A DNA stretch of 64,000 nt from Stenopsyche tienmushanensis (taxonomy: Eukaryota > Arthropoda > Insecta > Trichoptera > Stenopsychidae), in the NCBI GenBank assembly GCA_008973525.1, contig WACJ01000060.1:558001-622000 (forward strand), read 5' to 3'. The notes under the pieces are model-generated. The model worked only from the letters and a program-made list of their open reading frames with translations, ran no database searches and was not told the origin of the DNA. A program made the translations under genes and the position numbers. The stretch's first letter is position 1; each line of letters starts with the position of its first letter. Shown here one piece after another: positions 34,501 through 48,100 of the stretch.

Positions 34501-36500
34501 TAGTTGGAACTTCCAAATTGCAGCACAACGTTTGTCTGTAATCCGTGGGAACGCTAAAAAATGAAAGAATCAATTTATATTTAATGCATAATTTATTATA
34601 TTATTTAGCCATGGAAAGATCTTTAATAAAATCTTTAATTAATTTAGAAAAATTATTAGAAGTAGTTTCAGGGCATATAGATTTTCACATAATTGGACAA
34701 TTTTATAGCACCCCAACTTATTTATTTGTAGGAAGTGTCAAAATTAACTAGTTAATTATCGGTATTGTTATCTTTATTCAATCCAGTTCCTGAAATGTTA
34801 TTCATAGCAAGATGAATATATTCTAGAATTTAGTATATTAGAGCTTACCACATGAACATTTGCAATTCGTAGGAAGGAATTATAATAAAATGCCATATCT
34901 TTTACAAAATATAATTTGTCTAATCAAAACAATATCTATTAACCTTTTTTTACGAGCAACTAAATAACTTAATCCATTTTTTTAAAAGTCTGCACTTTTA
35001 TTGCCAATAAATTCTTCGAACCATTGAACAGCCTCGTCCTGTTGAAAGTCATAAAAAACAATATTAATAGCAACAATGATTCCGTATTTAAAGATAATTG
35101 AAGACTACAATCTATTTCAAATACTCAAATTTGTAAATATTGCACAAAAATTTTCTTAATCACGTTCGATCTTATACTTATTGAAATTTCGAATGTAATA
35201 ATTTTAACACTTTATTCTAAGAAGACGGAAGACGTTCTATCAGTTAAATAAGAAATCACTCTAACCACCAAATCAAATGATTTCTTTTAGACGATAGACA
35301 TTCTTTTTGTAAACAAACTTTGATTTGTACTGTGAAAATAACATTCGTAGGTATGCATTTGAATGTTTTCCTTTTCTTGTAGGAAAATCAATTTTCACCT
35401 GTGATGGGTTCTTATGAAGACGTAATAGTGATAGAACGATGGGTAACGAGGTTGTGACCTGGCGATTTTTTTTATCCTCCATCACTTATATACGAAACAG
35501 TGACGGGAAGAGTCTGTTGTATTATGATGTAGGTCCGACAGGCGTGTTCTCTGGTAGGTGGTGAATAACCGACTACCGTTATATAATGTATGCGAAACGA
35601 GAAGATGACAGTTGGTCCCGCCCATTGCTGAACGGTTCACCATACATTAACGCTGCTGACACCATCCTCTGAACCACGAAGATATCTCGGATGTGTGTGT
35701 GTAATAATAAGAAAAAAATAGCATAAAATACCGGCCGAGGAAATCGCTAATCGGCGGTTTGCACAGTTAAGTGGACTCTAACACGATAGGCATTCAATTA
35801 CGCTTAGCATACTCAAATAAACAAAGAAGCGCCAACTATCCAACAATTTAAGAGGCACCTTCATTAGCAAAGAAAAAGATACGCACTCCCATCCACTGTT
35901 GAGAAGCACTTCATTTCTAAAAACACGAGAAAGAACAGCTCGAGCCGCCCATTAATACAATTAAGAAGGTAAAATTCAAACTGGATTCTTATGGAACATG
36001 TAACACTTCCTCAATTATCACATATAAACTCGCTATTGATTATAATACTTTTGAAAAATTAAAAAAATCAAATCGCATGATAATTAGTACATAAACAAGT
36101 TAATCAACTTGTATAAACTTTGCTTAATAATAAAAAAAAAATATAATATGCCGATATGATCTTTATTGCAGTATAAAAGAGTTCACATGAGCTATCAAAA
36201 CTCATGCGGTAATAATCAAACGTTGGTAATTCCCAAGCAAAATTAACTCATTAAATTAATTCTCAATATTAAATCAATTTATTCTCACGAAAAATAAGTG
36301 TTATGATCGGAAAAATCAATCCAAAATATACCAAAAATCGTTCATATTAAGATTTAGATCATAATTATTGAAATTTTATCATAATAAGGCTATGAATTTC
36401 ATAAAAACCACATGCAGTCTATTGCAAAAACTAGAAAAGGAGTATTGGTGGAGTATGGCAATGGAAAACTTCTTGAGATCATCAAATTAATTTTACTAGA
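31576..36500. other. noncoding; GC-richer island 32,050-33,060
   Basis: No gene or transposon is recognised in 4.9 kb. The island contains two dyads (32,074-32,092 and 32,099-32,150). A homeodomain-site-like cluster TTAATTAATTATGATTATAA sits at about 33,079. The 111-codon frame at 33,605-33,940 (+) has no recognised domain. Confidence 0.4.
32074..32092. repeat. 19-bp near-palindrome
   Basis: TAACACCAT-T-ATGGTGTTA consists of two perfect 9-base half-sites around one base, the geometry of a dimeric transcription-factor site. It lies in a GC-richer island, 7 bp from the hairpin that follows. Confidence 0.8.
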
Positions 36501-36507
36501 ATGGGCC

Positions 36508-36515
36508 TTCTAGAT
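36508..36515. repeat. hAT 8-bp target duplication, left
   Basis: TTCTAGAT occurs here and exactly again at 37,124-37,131, bracketing the hAT element. Eight bases is the diagnostic duplication length of hAT transposons. Confidence 0.9.
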
Positions 36516-37123
36516 CAGTTTTTCACAACCTTTTTACACCTGCGGACCGATAAAATAAAAGGAAAAAAATTGGGGCCACCAATACTGAAATAAAAGTGGT
36601 TATTCATGTAATCTTATATTGTGACTGATGGACATGACTATTACTAAAAAATATACATATAGCAAATTAATGCGAATTAATGCAAATTGGCTTCAGTGCT
36701 ATTATTTCGATTTATTGAGGACATGGACGAAAATGCTTTTTCGCATGAGCAAATTGTTCATAATAACATTAATAAATTTATAGCTTAAAGATGGATTTTT
36801 ATCTTCAACTGATATCCAAAATTGAGGCAATGTTAAGGTTTTGTGTTTGAATATCAGAGTGACATTCGAAGACAACGATGAAGGGATTATTAATCCAAAG
36901 ATTTCCCTTACGAGTATCCTCATTTACGGGGTAATAATGATTAAATTTTAGTACCAATGCCTTCAAATGTTGACTTATTACATTTAAAGCACTTTTTCTG
37001 TCGACATCAGAAGAATTAATTAAAAATACTTTCCTTTGAGAAAGAAACTGACGGATTTTTTTTGAAATTTGTCATTCTGTTTGCGGCCCAGCCAAAAGTC
37101 ACTGTTCACGAAACCCAACACTG
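36516..37123 (-). mobile_element. internally deleted hAT (Charlie-like) element
   Basis: This 608-bp element is bounded by CAGTTTTTCACAACCTTTTT (left) and, reversed, CAGTGTTGGGTTTCGTGAAC (right). Both begin with the hAT CAG and continue into GCGGACC/GGCCGC words typical of Charlie-type ends. Perfect 8-bp TTCTAGAT duplications flank it. Minus-strand frames hold the C-terminal part of a ZBED-like transposase. HYYPVNEDTRKGNLWINNPFI lies at about 36,870-36,935, and in another frame LPQFWISVEDKNPSLSYKFI lies at about 36,780-36,840. These match the NLWI.NPF and FW..V..+YP.LS.KA blocks of the hAT dimerisation region. The dimerisation motif's C-terminal YLCE/FS is degraded. The N-terminal and catalytic parts are deleted, so it is nonautonomous. 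It is a different lineage from the remnant at 16.7 kb. Confidence 0.9.
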
Positions 37124-37131
37124 TTCTAGAT

Positions 37132-38880
37132 CACATTGAATCCAATTCCTCTCTTCAACGCCAAAATATAGGATGAAAATCTACTCTTATGGTCTTAGGC
37201 TTTCAAAAATCTTGATATTTTCAATAATCTGCTCCGTATTTTATTTGTAAATATAAGTATTATCAAATTGATTTTGATTAATCATTTTAACTAACCTGAA
37301 AGATATCCTACGCAAAATGGCAATATATACACTCTTCAAATCTAAAATAAACACACCATTGCATCGACGGTTTGTTGTTAAAATTCTAAACAGAATCTTA
37401 TAAGGATGGAATGGAACGGATTTCCCCGCTAGCAATGAATCATTTGCGATGCATTCCTCATTCAAGCACGTTATTCTTGCATGATGCAAGACAAGTAGAT
37501 TCAAAATAATTCTAGAATTTCAAAAGAAAATATCTTCTTCAAACGATTTCAACATAAGCGATAGATTGACCTGTCAAATTTGCCGCCCACACGTCTTCTC
37601 CTAAACGTCAATCAATGAGTAAAAATGATTTGAATCTGCATATGTAAATACGGGCGAGCACAAGATACATCATTTTTCCCATTAAACAAGAGCCATATAA
37701 ATTAAATTCGCATCTATCAAACGAATTTAATTTTCGGCGAGAATCGATGTAAAAATTATCGAACGAGGCGTAATGATATTAAAAATATTTTAATTACTGC
37801 ACTCTTGTGGAGATGTTTTCAGTTTTTTAGCTTCACGCGTGGGACTAAGGTCACAAAACACATTAACCCGGTTATATTTACAACGTGTTATTAAAAATAT
37901 TTTTTGTATGATCCGGAGTCGCACGTTTTGTCTTCGTTTTGGGCATCGGGAGAGTTAACGTCCGAACGTATAGCAACAATGTAACGAGACATTCGTAAGG
38001 CCATCGTTTAACACTTCGATTTGATTGACACAAATTAAATGCTACTCGAGTTAATTGTTCTTGTCGGTGATTATTGATCGAATGAATCGGCGATATTTAC
38101 AGGGACGTCAATCAAAGTCATGACCGAAGAAACATCCAAATCGATTTGCGGACTCGTCTGGAAATATATGTATTACATGAATATATTTTTGCGAAATATT
38201 GCAATTAAGAATTGAACCATTTGATTGGATCAAAACATGACCATTCATTATATCTAATTCATCATATTTTTTAAAAGTTTTAGGGTTGGTTCATATTTTC
38301 ATATTGTTCAGACTTAAATTTAATCCATTATTCCAATATTAGGTTTGCTTCTAGAATCATATTATAAATGTTGAACTTTGTTTATCAGAATTTCAGGATA
38401 TCGGAATTCAGGACTTATATGAATAACAGATTTGCAATAAGAATTTGAAAATCTTATCTAAACTTTCAGGACAATAAGAAACCACTAAATTAGACTCGTA
38501 GATTGATTGTTAAAATTATGAATAGGAATAACCTTACAACAATTTAATAACAATCACAAAGAGTATGATTATTGCAAAATAAATCCTGAATATTTTCTTG
38601 GCGGTCATTTGGATTAAATCGCAATATTTTCTTAGAATTTTTCGAATCTTGTTTTTAATCTCCGAAAAAATCTGATCTATGAATATGACATGATAATGAT
38701 AATGTAATTATTAGATTAATCAGAACAGGTTAAATGACAAGGCAAACGGATGATAAATAGATGAATGACATCATATAATGATGCCGAGCAGATTTACAAC
38801 TGAAGTAATATTTTGGATGTATAATTTCATTATATTGAGATAGGTTAGTTTTCTATGAAAATCTAAAAAAAACAGGTTTT
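37132..38880. other. noncoding; GC-richer island 37,540-38,120
   Basis: No gene motif. An 87-codon minus-strand frame at 37,241-37,504 is unrecognised. The island has CpG-containing high-complexity sequence, the rest is AT-rich. Confidence 0.4.
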
Positions 38881-38891
38881 TCATTTTTTAC

Positions 38892-39111
38892 CTGATGATC
38901 GAATATCGCGTCCGTCTCTAAAATGGGAATCTGACTTTTTCGCCCGATCCTTCAGGGCAGCCTTGTACCACCACGTGTATGGTTGTTTGAAAATTAAGTT
39001 GTAAAGCAACCGACGAAGGGCATGTAAGTTTCGTGAAACAAGGTCAGTTGCCTCCAACAGGCTCACGAGGATTCCGCATTCGAGGATCACGACCAGAAGA
39101 AGGCACTCTGG
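38892..39111 (-). CDS. candidate single exon of an unidentified host membrane protein
   Basis: The minus strand shows a T-rich tract (T9 about 20 bases upstream) and TACATATATAG as acceptor. A 220-bp open stretch follows, then CAG|GTAAAA, a near-consensus donor. Reading starts in phase 0 at CCA-GAG-TGC and ends in phase 1. An in-frame TAG sits exactly at the acceptor and a TGA six codons past the donor, so the open frame coincides with the exon. The product (about 73 residues) begins PECLLLVVILECGILVSLLE, a hydrophobic possible membrane segment. It continues SRNLHALRRLLYNLIFKQPY, TWWYKAALKDRAKKSDSHF and a charged tail. Codons are mixed GC at third position, unlike the AT-rich surroundings. 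I do not recognise the family, and no partner exon was found within the window, so introns would be many kilobases. It could instead be a last exon ending at the TGA, or a fortuitous frame. Confidence 0.42.
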
Positions 39112-42100
39112 CTATATATGTAATCATGTAGGACAAAAAAAAATGTAACATCTCGAATAGCCGACCGTTGATCGTATTCTGTACAAACACGTATAAATCT
39201 TGGATATATTTTTTATTCACATCCGAGATCTCAGAATGCAATTTTGAATAACTCATTTGAATGGAATCACAATGGACCCTACGCTGCTTTTTTCGCCTTG
39301 TCCTTCTGATATTATTTAAATTAGAGTCGCAATTCAAAAAAGCATCGCCACGAAGAGCGACACAATGATATAAATATGTGAGATAAACAATAATCCTTTA
39401 TGTTTTAAGAAAATACGACGTTATTGTATAATTTGCCCTTATTTAGTTGTCAACTAGCAAATATTATAGCATAATTTCGTATGAAAATAATTTAAGACGA
39501 TATGGGTATTTGCTTAGAAAGCACGCTCGAAAGTTCGACACACGAATGAAATTTTAAAGAATGATTTTATTTGACAAGACATAGGCTCAAGGAGTAGATC
39601 AAATATTGAATTATTCTAAACAAAGCACAAGAGTGTGTCCCTCGGTGAGAATATTGAAGACGAGCAAATATTTGCTCGTGTCGAAGGATGTATGGCAAAT
39701 AATAATTAATTCAGCTCGGGTTAACGTCAGGATCTCTTTGGAGGCTCGGGGAGGAATTTCTCGTGTTTTCCCCGGATAAATTGTCCAATGAAATAAAAAA
39801 GAGTCTTATTTATATTCAGGTTGGCCACGACGTTGCAGCGCCGCAGATTCCCGCCGTGGAATATGAATAGCCCGAATGAGTCGTGTAAGAACAAGTATGA
39901 AAACAAAAGCGGTCACGTTCTTAGCATGCTTGCAGATTTTTTCCCTAACTATATTGTCATTCTGCGATGAACGACGATGTACGAGTCGATGCTGTGGACG
40001 ATGAGTTTTCTCTGCGATTTTTTCAAAATAATAAACGCATATTTTCCATCAATCACTAATACCGTTGTGCGTTGACGTGACACAGAAACAATAGCAGTCG
40101 GCTTCATCCGAAACACGAAAAGTCGTCAAATTGACAACTTATTAACTAATGACGTTGATGGGATTAAATTAATCGTTTGGGGAACCGGATCTAAACATCT
40201 AAATAGTAATAACACCTAATGAACATCTGTATTTTTCAAACTAAAATACCATGAATCACGAGTAGAAACCGTGAATAGGATGAATGAATTAAATGAATGC
40301 AATTGAACTAATCTTTAAAGACAATCGATTTCAAAAACTACCCTTAATAAGTAAAACCTGTAAAAGGTTAAGGATGAAAGTTTGCATTCTTTCCTAAACA
40401 AAAAATAGCAGAAAATTGCTCATAATTTTTGAAGTTAAAAGTCAATGATTGTTTATAAAAGTTTGCATATTTATGATAAATATAAGGAACATAAAAATGA
40501 AAAATAAGTAGGGAAAATACAGAAATACAGTCCTTTCTTTGAATGCATTAATTTCGATGTGTTAAATAGCAACAAGAATTTAACACATCAAAAACACTTT
40601 CTTGCTGGCGATCGCTAACTACATAATAAAATAATAATTATATGAAATAGATTTTCACATAAATTAAGAGTTAACAGATTAAAGACATTAAAAGTATGAT
40701 TATGAATAATTTTATGTATTTAATAAATTACTGCTTTAGAAGACGATATTTAAGAAACACAAAACTATCAACAGATTTATCAACTATTTGATAATGAATG
40801 CTTCCAAATTTGATAAAAACCACAAAAATAAACTAATCAAGTTGCACGTAAATGATATTTCAGATTTTCACTTAGATGAAAACGTTTAGTAAGAGGTATT
40901 TTAAAGTTTCTTTTTATTTCGAAAAATAAAGCATTAATCTGATTCCCACTTGAAGTACAAATTATTTCAGTGTTTAGAAAAATAAATCAGAATTGAATTC
41001 TAAATAGATTCTAACGGTTAATAAGAATTGTGTTAAGAACTTATTATTACTAATGGAAATCGGCTTCAACTCAATGCACAAGGTTTACACAAAGAAGAGC
41101 TATCGTTTGAGACAAAAGCATTATAAATGGTGTTGATATTGCTAGTAGCGATATTGGATGACCCACATTGGACCCTCTTTAAATTATGTGATTGTAAGAA
41201 ATGGAAAGAACATTGAATGCCAATTTCAGCATTCAACCTGATCTCAACGACGAAGATGTGAACTTTCCATATCTATCGTGAGAATAAGAATCGAATGTAG
41301 GACGTCATCGTGCACGATTATTTTCCAATTGGATCTCAAATCCGCTTATAGGATTATTGTTAGCAAAAAGTTGTAAAATTAGATAATGACTTCTTTTCTC
41401 AAGAGTCTGGTCAATTTTTTGAAGCATCGCCAACATGATGTCACATGAAGGCTGCACTCGCGTCTTTCATTATTTTGCTTGCCGCCGACTTTTTGTGGCG
41501 ATATAATTGTGAGATTTTTCCGCAAGATAAAAATAATAGTGCAACGACTACACGATGTATCGAGAAAAATCTGAAAAAGTAACCGGGACAGGGGATCGGC
41601 CCGGTATAACGTGACGCTATTAACTGTAGATATTCGAGATGTTATTTCGTGATCACGATTTTATCGAGCAAGAATCTGCACGTCTTCGTCTACCGGAGTC
41701 ACAACGCGGACAAACCGACAGACAGACAAAGCGCCTTACAACAAAGGACAACTGTTGTGCTCTATCGCAGATAAAGACTCAGCTATCACTTACCGACATA
41801 AATACCGCGAGATGTTAGCAAACCATCACTCACCTGCTGAAATAATTCATACGAACTAATAGCCGATGCATGTAATTAAAATAAAGCCGAAAAAACGATG
41901 AAAAGATCGTTCTAGGAAGAGTACGGTATAACATACAGGAGGAAAGAATGCTAAATTAACGATCAATAAATGTTACACTGCGTAGTTCAAGTATGGTAAT
42001 TGAATACTCGCATATAAGCATATGCTGTATATTAATCTTAAAACTATCCATAAGAGACACTTTTAACATTTCAATTCAAAGATAGAAAAAAAAACTATTT

Positions 42101-45100
42101 TCGAAAATATTACGCCTACCAAACAGAATCGTTAGGAATCTCGTCGTTATGACATCTATGTATTTGGGAGGGTTCGATTTTTTTTCAGCCATTGAATCGT
42201 AACAATGTGTCCAAAATACATAGAATGCATGGAAGTAGGCAGTCGTCATTCCGGTTAAGTAAACATATCCCGCCTCAATGTCAAAATGAGATTCGATCCC
42301 TGGACCATTTTGTCCTTATTCATCCAAAGTGTTTACACAAGCCGCTATTTATAAAGGCTATACACGTATTTCATAGAAAATCGATATGGATGCAAGTCTT
42401 TCAGTAAAATTAAGCGATAAATACAAGCGATGTGCCAAAAATGAAACGACCGAAAGATCTTTGCCGTATTGAACCAAAAAGTGTAGAAAATCAGCTAAAA
42501 TATATCGACACATCTTTTAAGATGAAGATTGTGGCAATCCAATCTAAGTTTGACAGGCTATCAAGATTTATCCTGATAAATGTAGGTCTGCCATAAATGT
42601 AATTATTGCACATCGCAATCTTCCCCAAATATATATAGGCTATGAAAAATCCATTAAAATTTGTATTGGAAGATAAGATAGCAAACAAAGACAACCCAAA
42701 ATCTTCACAGCTTCAACAATATACAAACAGAGGTGATCAACTATCTGAAGTGCATTTTTGTTACGGTCAAATGCTGGATAAGTTCGCATATTAGGAATCA
42801 GCTGTATTAAAATGTGCATCATATAGTGTTAGATTGTGCATTGATTAAGAATTCATAGCATTGTATTTAAAATACATAATACAAAAAAGCTGCATTTGGG
42901 CAAATTAAAAATGCGGAAATTTAATGTATGAGATTGACGCGTGTTAATGAAATGGATTTAATATGCCGATGATGACAATATTAGCAATCTTCAGCATTCC
43001 ATGCTTGACATTAAAATGTAAATTTTGTGCATTCCACGCTGCAATAAACGTTAACAAACTCTGGCTGCAAGAATAAACGATGAGAATCTGTGAAGCAACG
43101 TGTGAAGAAAGTAAAGAATCACGTCGTTTCCTAGAGTTGCCAGTTTCGAACAATACGGAGCAAACGATAATGGATGGACAAACGGACACAGACCGCCCTC
43201 CAATTCCTTCGTAATAATAGGGCGAAAAGGACCCAGGGCTGGGATAGATTACCCTTATGATGCAAAAAAATGGAAACGTTTAAAAAGTTATTTTACCTGA
43301 GAAAGAAATCTATATCGCTCTTACCCCTGTCCATGCATACTGCGTCCGAACAAATCACTCAACTAATTGTCCTTTTAACAAGGGAAAGTTTTATTCAAAG
43401 CAGGTTATACAAAATATATATATATACACTTAATAAAGTCTCCTGTGGTAAATTGTCAAGATCAAGATCATTTATCAAGACAATGGTTATATTACTTTCA
43501 TCATAATCTTATTTCAGATGAACCGACTATACACTGACCATATCAATACCGTCGCCACAAAAACTACCAGGGTGAAATCAGACCATGACTTAATGTATAA
43601 TATAAGGAATTCAGATATAGAAAACATTTTGTATTAATAAAATATAAAATATTATAAAAAATCTAAAATCGTAAGTTTATTCGAGTTTTAAAGTAGATTA
43701 TGATATAGTAATCCATTGCATAACTATGGGTTTATATTTACTATTTAAAAACAAAATTGGAAGTCTTATTTTATCAACATCTTTGGGATATTCGCCATCA
43801 GATATATTTTAAAACTGGAGATAATTTCAATTTGGTGTTTTCCCCATTATATTTCACGTATGGATCCATAAGAATAAGGTTGTTTGGCAATGAACCATGA
43901 GTGAGTTTAGCTTTTCAAAACAAGGAAATCAGGCTAAGCCTATATTCAGACAATTCCAAAATATGTTGGTAAGTTGAATTTTTTTCCACAATCAAGATGT
44001 GAATTCAAAACTTTGTACAAAGGGACTAAACCACTATGATAATTCACTTACTTGATAATTATTAGAAAATCACGTTTATTTTAAAAAGCTATAAATAAAA
44101 GCAAAAGTTGTAGTACATAGACCAAAGCTATTTAGTAGTTATACATTTGAAGATTTCGAGATTCTTAATTATTTCTATTCTGACATATTTTTCTGGGAGG
44201 TTTCCCCTAAATCATACAAGTTATGAGTTTGTTTGTATGGTTTTTCTATATTGTATTCCTATTATTAGAATGAACAACTGTTGATATAGTGAAATCTAAT
44301 CTGTAGGCTATGAAATCACCTACATACAATAAAGGATATAGCACCTTAAGAAAAATAATTATTAGGATGTAACAAAATGCTAGTATAGTGATATTATTTG
44401 AAAATAAAGGATGATAATGTAAATTAGCCAAAAGGTTGTCGATCCCACACAAATTTACTTTCGATGGAGCCGACAATCTTCGTCAAAAATTTCACATAAA
44501 TGAAATATTTTTTTAGCTCATGCAATTTATTTTTTCATCATATTTCGTGAATTATGGTAGACCTTTAGAACTAATTGCTAAGCATTTAATAAATATATTA
44601 TTATGGGTCAGCTGTGTATCGGAGTCTACGATACTTATGTCCTATGTTATTATCCTATTAGGTAGTATTAAAAGAAAAATGGATCAAATTTTATTATTAT
44701 TTCCCACAAAAATTCCTTATATATGATCGGGAGACTTCAACGGTGGATCAGAGCGAAATGCCCAAATGCTAAATATTCGTGTCGTATTTTTTCGTTTTTA
44801 ACAATAAATAAGTTCAATCATCTTTGTGGACCGCACATAAATATTCTATGTACATTCTATAGTAAACAGTATGTTTTGTCTTTACCCAAGCATTTATTAC
44901 TTTCACGCCTTACTTGAAAGAGAAGACATTACGGTCGGCATTCCTAGAAGATCCAAATGACCGTACTACGACGACAGGACACCATAAAACCAATAGTCAC
45001 GGTCTGACCGTCCTATTCTCATACATGTTCAATGTTTATATTTTAGGTACAGTCATCGTTGTCAAACAATGGGACCTGCCCGGGTCCTGCAAATACAGAA

Positions 45101-48100
45101 AAAAACCTTATTGTATTCGAGTAGGACAAAACCAAAAAAATACCGGCAATGATTTGATTTTTCTCTGAAAAGACGGGGAAGGTGATCTACAGTGGTGATG
45201 CGGCCATCGGGAATAAGATAATTTGTCATGTTACCACCGAAGGGGTTGCTGCTCAGTTGGATGTCGGTGAATAGGCAAACACAAAAGACAAATCATCTCT
45301 GTATTGTTGCGAAGAAAAAAATATGAATTCAAATCATGAATAAACTAATCTGTATATAATTTGAGAATCCCTGGATATAATATAATACATAGTGATAGAG
45401 CTTTTTAATGAAATTATCGAGCGCTGGCCTCATCTTATATTGAAGACGTAAAAATCACGTACTATTTGATATGCATAGGAATGGTTGTAATAATATTTAC
45501 ATACTGTCCCACATTATTTATCATTTCAAGTTATATTTTATACTAAAAATTTCAATGATTTCCTATGCTAACAAGCTTTATTTACAATAAAACAAAATAA
45601 ATATGAGGATCTCCTAAATTTGGCAAATTAAAAACTGATTGCCGCCTTCGGATGTAGCACATGTCCTATCTACAAAAGAAAAAAGAAGAATTATCTCTAT
45701 CACCTCCGACACGGATAAGGCTGACATAAAAATTCAATTAGGAAAAAGGACACACGACGACACGCTTGTTTGTTTTAAATAGACATTTCAAAACGAACCA
45801 AATGTCCAATGGTTAGACAATCGGGCATAACTTATGGCCGATTTCGAAGGTAGATAGCAAAATAAAAAAAGTTCACCTGGCGACAGTCTCCACCCTTTGG
45901 CGATAAATAACAACGACATAATAATGCACCGGTGCACTTTTGGACATGTGCATATAAACTCAATTTTCATCCAATTTTGATTAGCGCAAAATATGATAGC
46001 AGAAATTAAAAAGTGGTGAATTAAATGCCCAGTTTCCTAATATACTCGAAGACCTTCACCAAAGCTTTTATCCCAGATGAACAAAAGAAAAATGGACAAA
46101 ACAACAGGTAAAAATTTTTGCTCAGAGCAGTAGAACAAATTGCCAACTGCCGCTCAATAACATTAAGGAAGAAGCACACGAAAGCGATACCGACATACCG
46201 AACAAATTGAGGTAATAACTCACCATATAGTACATTTTTGTTTTAAACGTGTTCAATGGTCGCATTCCGGAATTAACGGCATTTATTTTGAATAAAAAGA
46301 TTTGTGGTTTTGATGGTATTTTATACAACAAAGACGAGGAATTCGCTCTATGTTCATATAGTATGAGAAAAATATGTTTTGGAATTTCGGTAGGAGAATC
46401 CACAAAGCGTATTGATTCGCACGGTTTTAAAATTTCGCTTTGTTAATTTACATTTTGTGCCAGTAAAGTTTGTGTGACAAGTGATTTGTTATATATAATT
46501 TAAATTTTGATAAAACAAGGGATTTTTTACAACTAATGTTATATATTCGATACATTTCAACACAAATCAAAAGTAAATTTCTTATATAGCATAATTTATT
46601 TAAAAATATACTAAGCAAACAGATAATGCATTAAAAATAAAATATTTAAATACACATGTTCAAACATAGTATGAGTCTGCCTTAATAGATGCCTATCTGT
46701 GGCTGAATTCCGAATACGCCATAGGTAGAATCCGAAAGAGAAACTTCAGGGGAGGTTTATGACGAAATCTTAACGGGGGGGCGTCAAATAAATTTGTAAA
46801 AGTTTCACATGAAGGTGTCAGATTTGTCGATAAAGTCTCCTCCGTCGTATAAAATTCACATGATCGCATAATAAAATTGGCATTTCATTCCGCTCACATT
46901 GGACCAAATTCCAATCTACAAGGCCTAATATGAATATTTACACGCGTATTTAAATGTTTACATCGTATTTTACGTCAAACAATACCGGAATTCTGCATAA
47001 ATTTAAAGCGATCTTCACAATAAAAACCGTGTCATGAGACTGAATTGCTCGATGAATACAGCGTGTGCGATTTAAAGGACACGTGAAGAAGCGTAGCTAA
47101 ATAAGAATTGATGACTCAAAATACACGCAATATAACGTTCTACTTCTAAGGACCAAAGGATTCATAGTCGAACAACAAAGGTACAAAAGCAGACGATTTC
47201 ATGCATGCTCTGTGTGTAAATATGAAATGTTAAAAGGTCACAGGCAAGGAGTCTATTTGTTAAGACAAACTTCAATACTATGATGAAATATCAAATAAAT
47301 ACATATTTTACTGAAGTTAATATTAATATTTCCATGTTTTCTAATTGATAGCCAATAATGGTTCGACGTGTGGCATCCGTGTCAGTGCAGGGCTGCTGGT
47401 GAAGCCACCATTGTGCATAGAATATTTTCATTTTGCAGGATACAAAAGAGCGTTATTGCTTCCTGGTAAACACAAAAAGCATGCCTTCCTTCTTATCCAT
47501 AAATGCCAATGAATAAGCCCATACAAGGTAGGCCAGGAGCTTTAAAAGAAGCCGTTAGGCATTGTCCCAGTAAAAAACATCGGCAAAATAACAATAAACA
47601 CAACACATATTTCTTCGCAAAATATTCCCTGTGTATTCTGAGAGCGCGGATTATTCCCTGCAAAATCCGACGTCGCTTAAAACTGATGGGCGTATATAAA
47701 TAAACAACCTATAGAATACATCGTGTGATAATAAATTTTAAATGTGTCAAACAAAAAACGGATGTCATCCATCTTGGATGTATGAAATGGCGTCAATTTG
47801 ACAACTGAATCAATTTTGTTGCGATCGAGATGTTATTCAATTCGATCACAGTATAATAATATAATTCATATGTGCCAATAGAAAAAAATACATATACATC
47901 ACGAATTAAGGACTCAACTGAAGGAGAAAGAGTTATTCTTTCGTCCATTATTACGTTTTTTTTTTCTGAGATGAATTTGAAAATTAATCCCGTCCCATTT
48001 TAATATGAAAACACATTTACGTGACAATCGCAAATTTCGCAAAATATAAAAAAAAAATACACTTTACTACTACTTTAAAATTTTTATTGATGAATTATAA

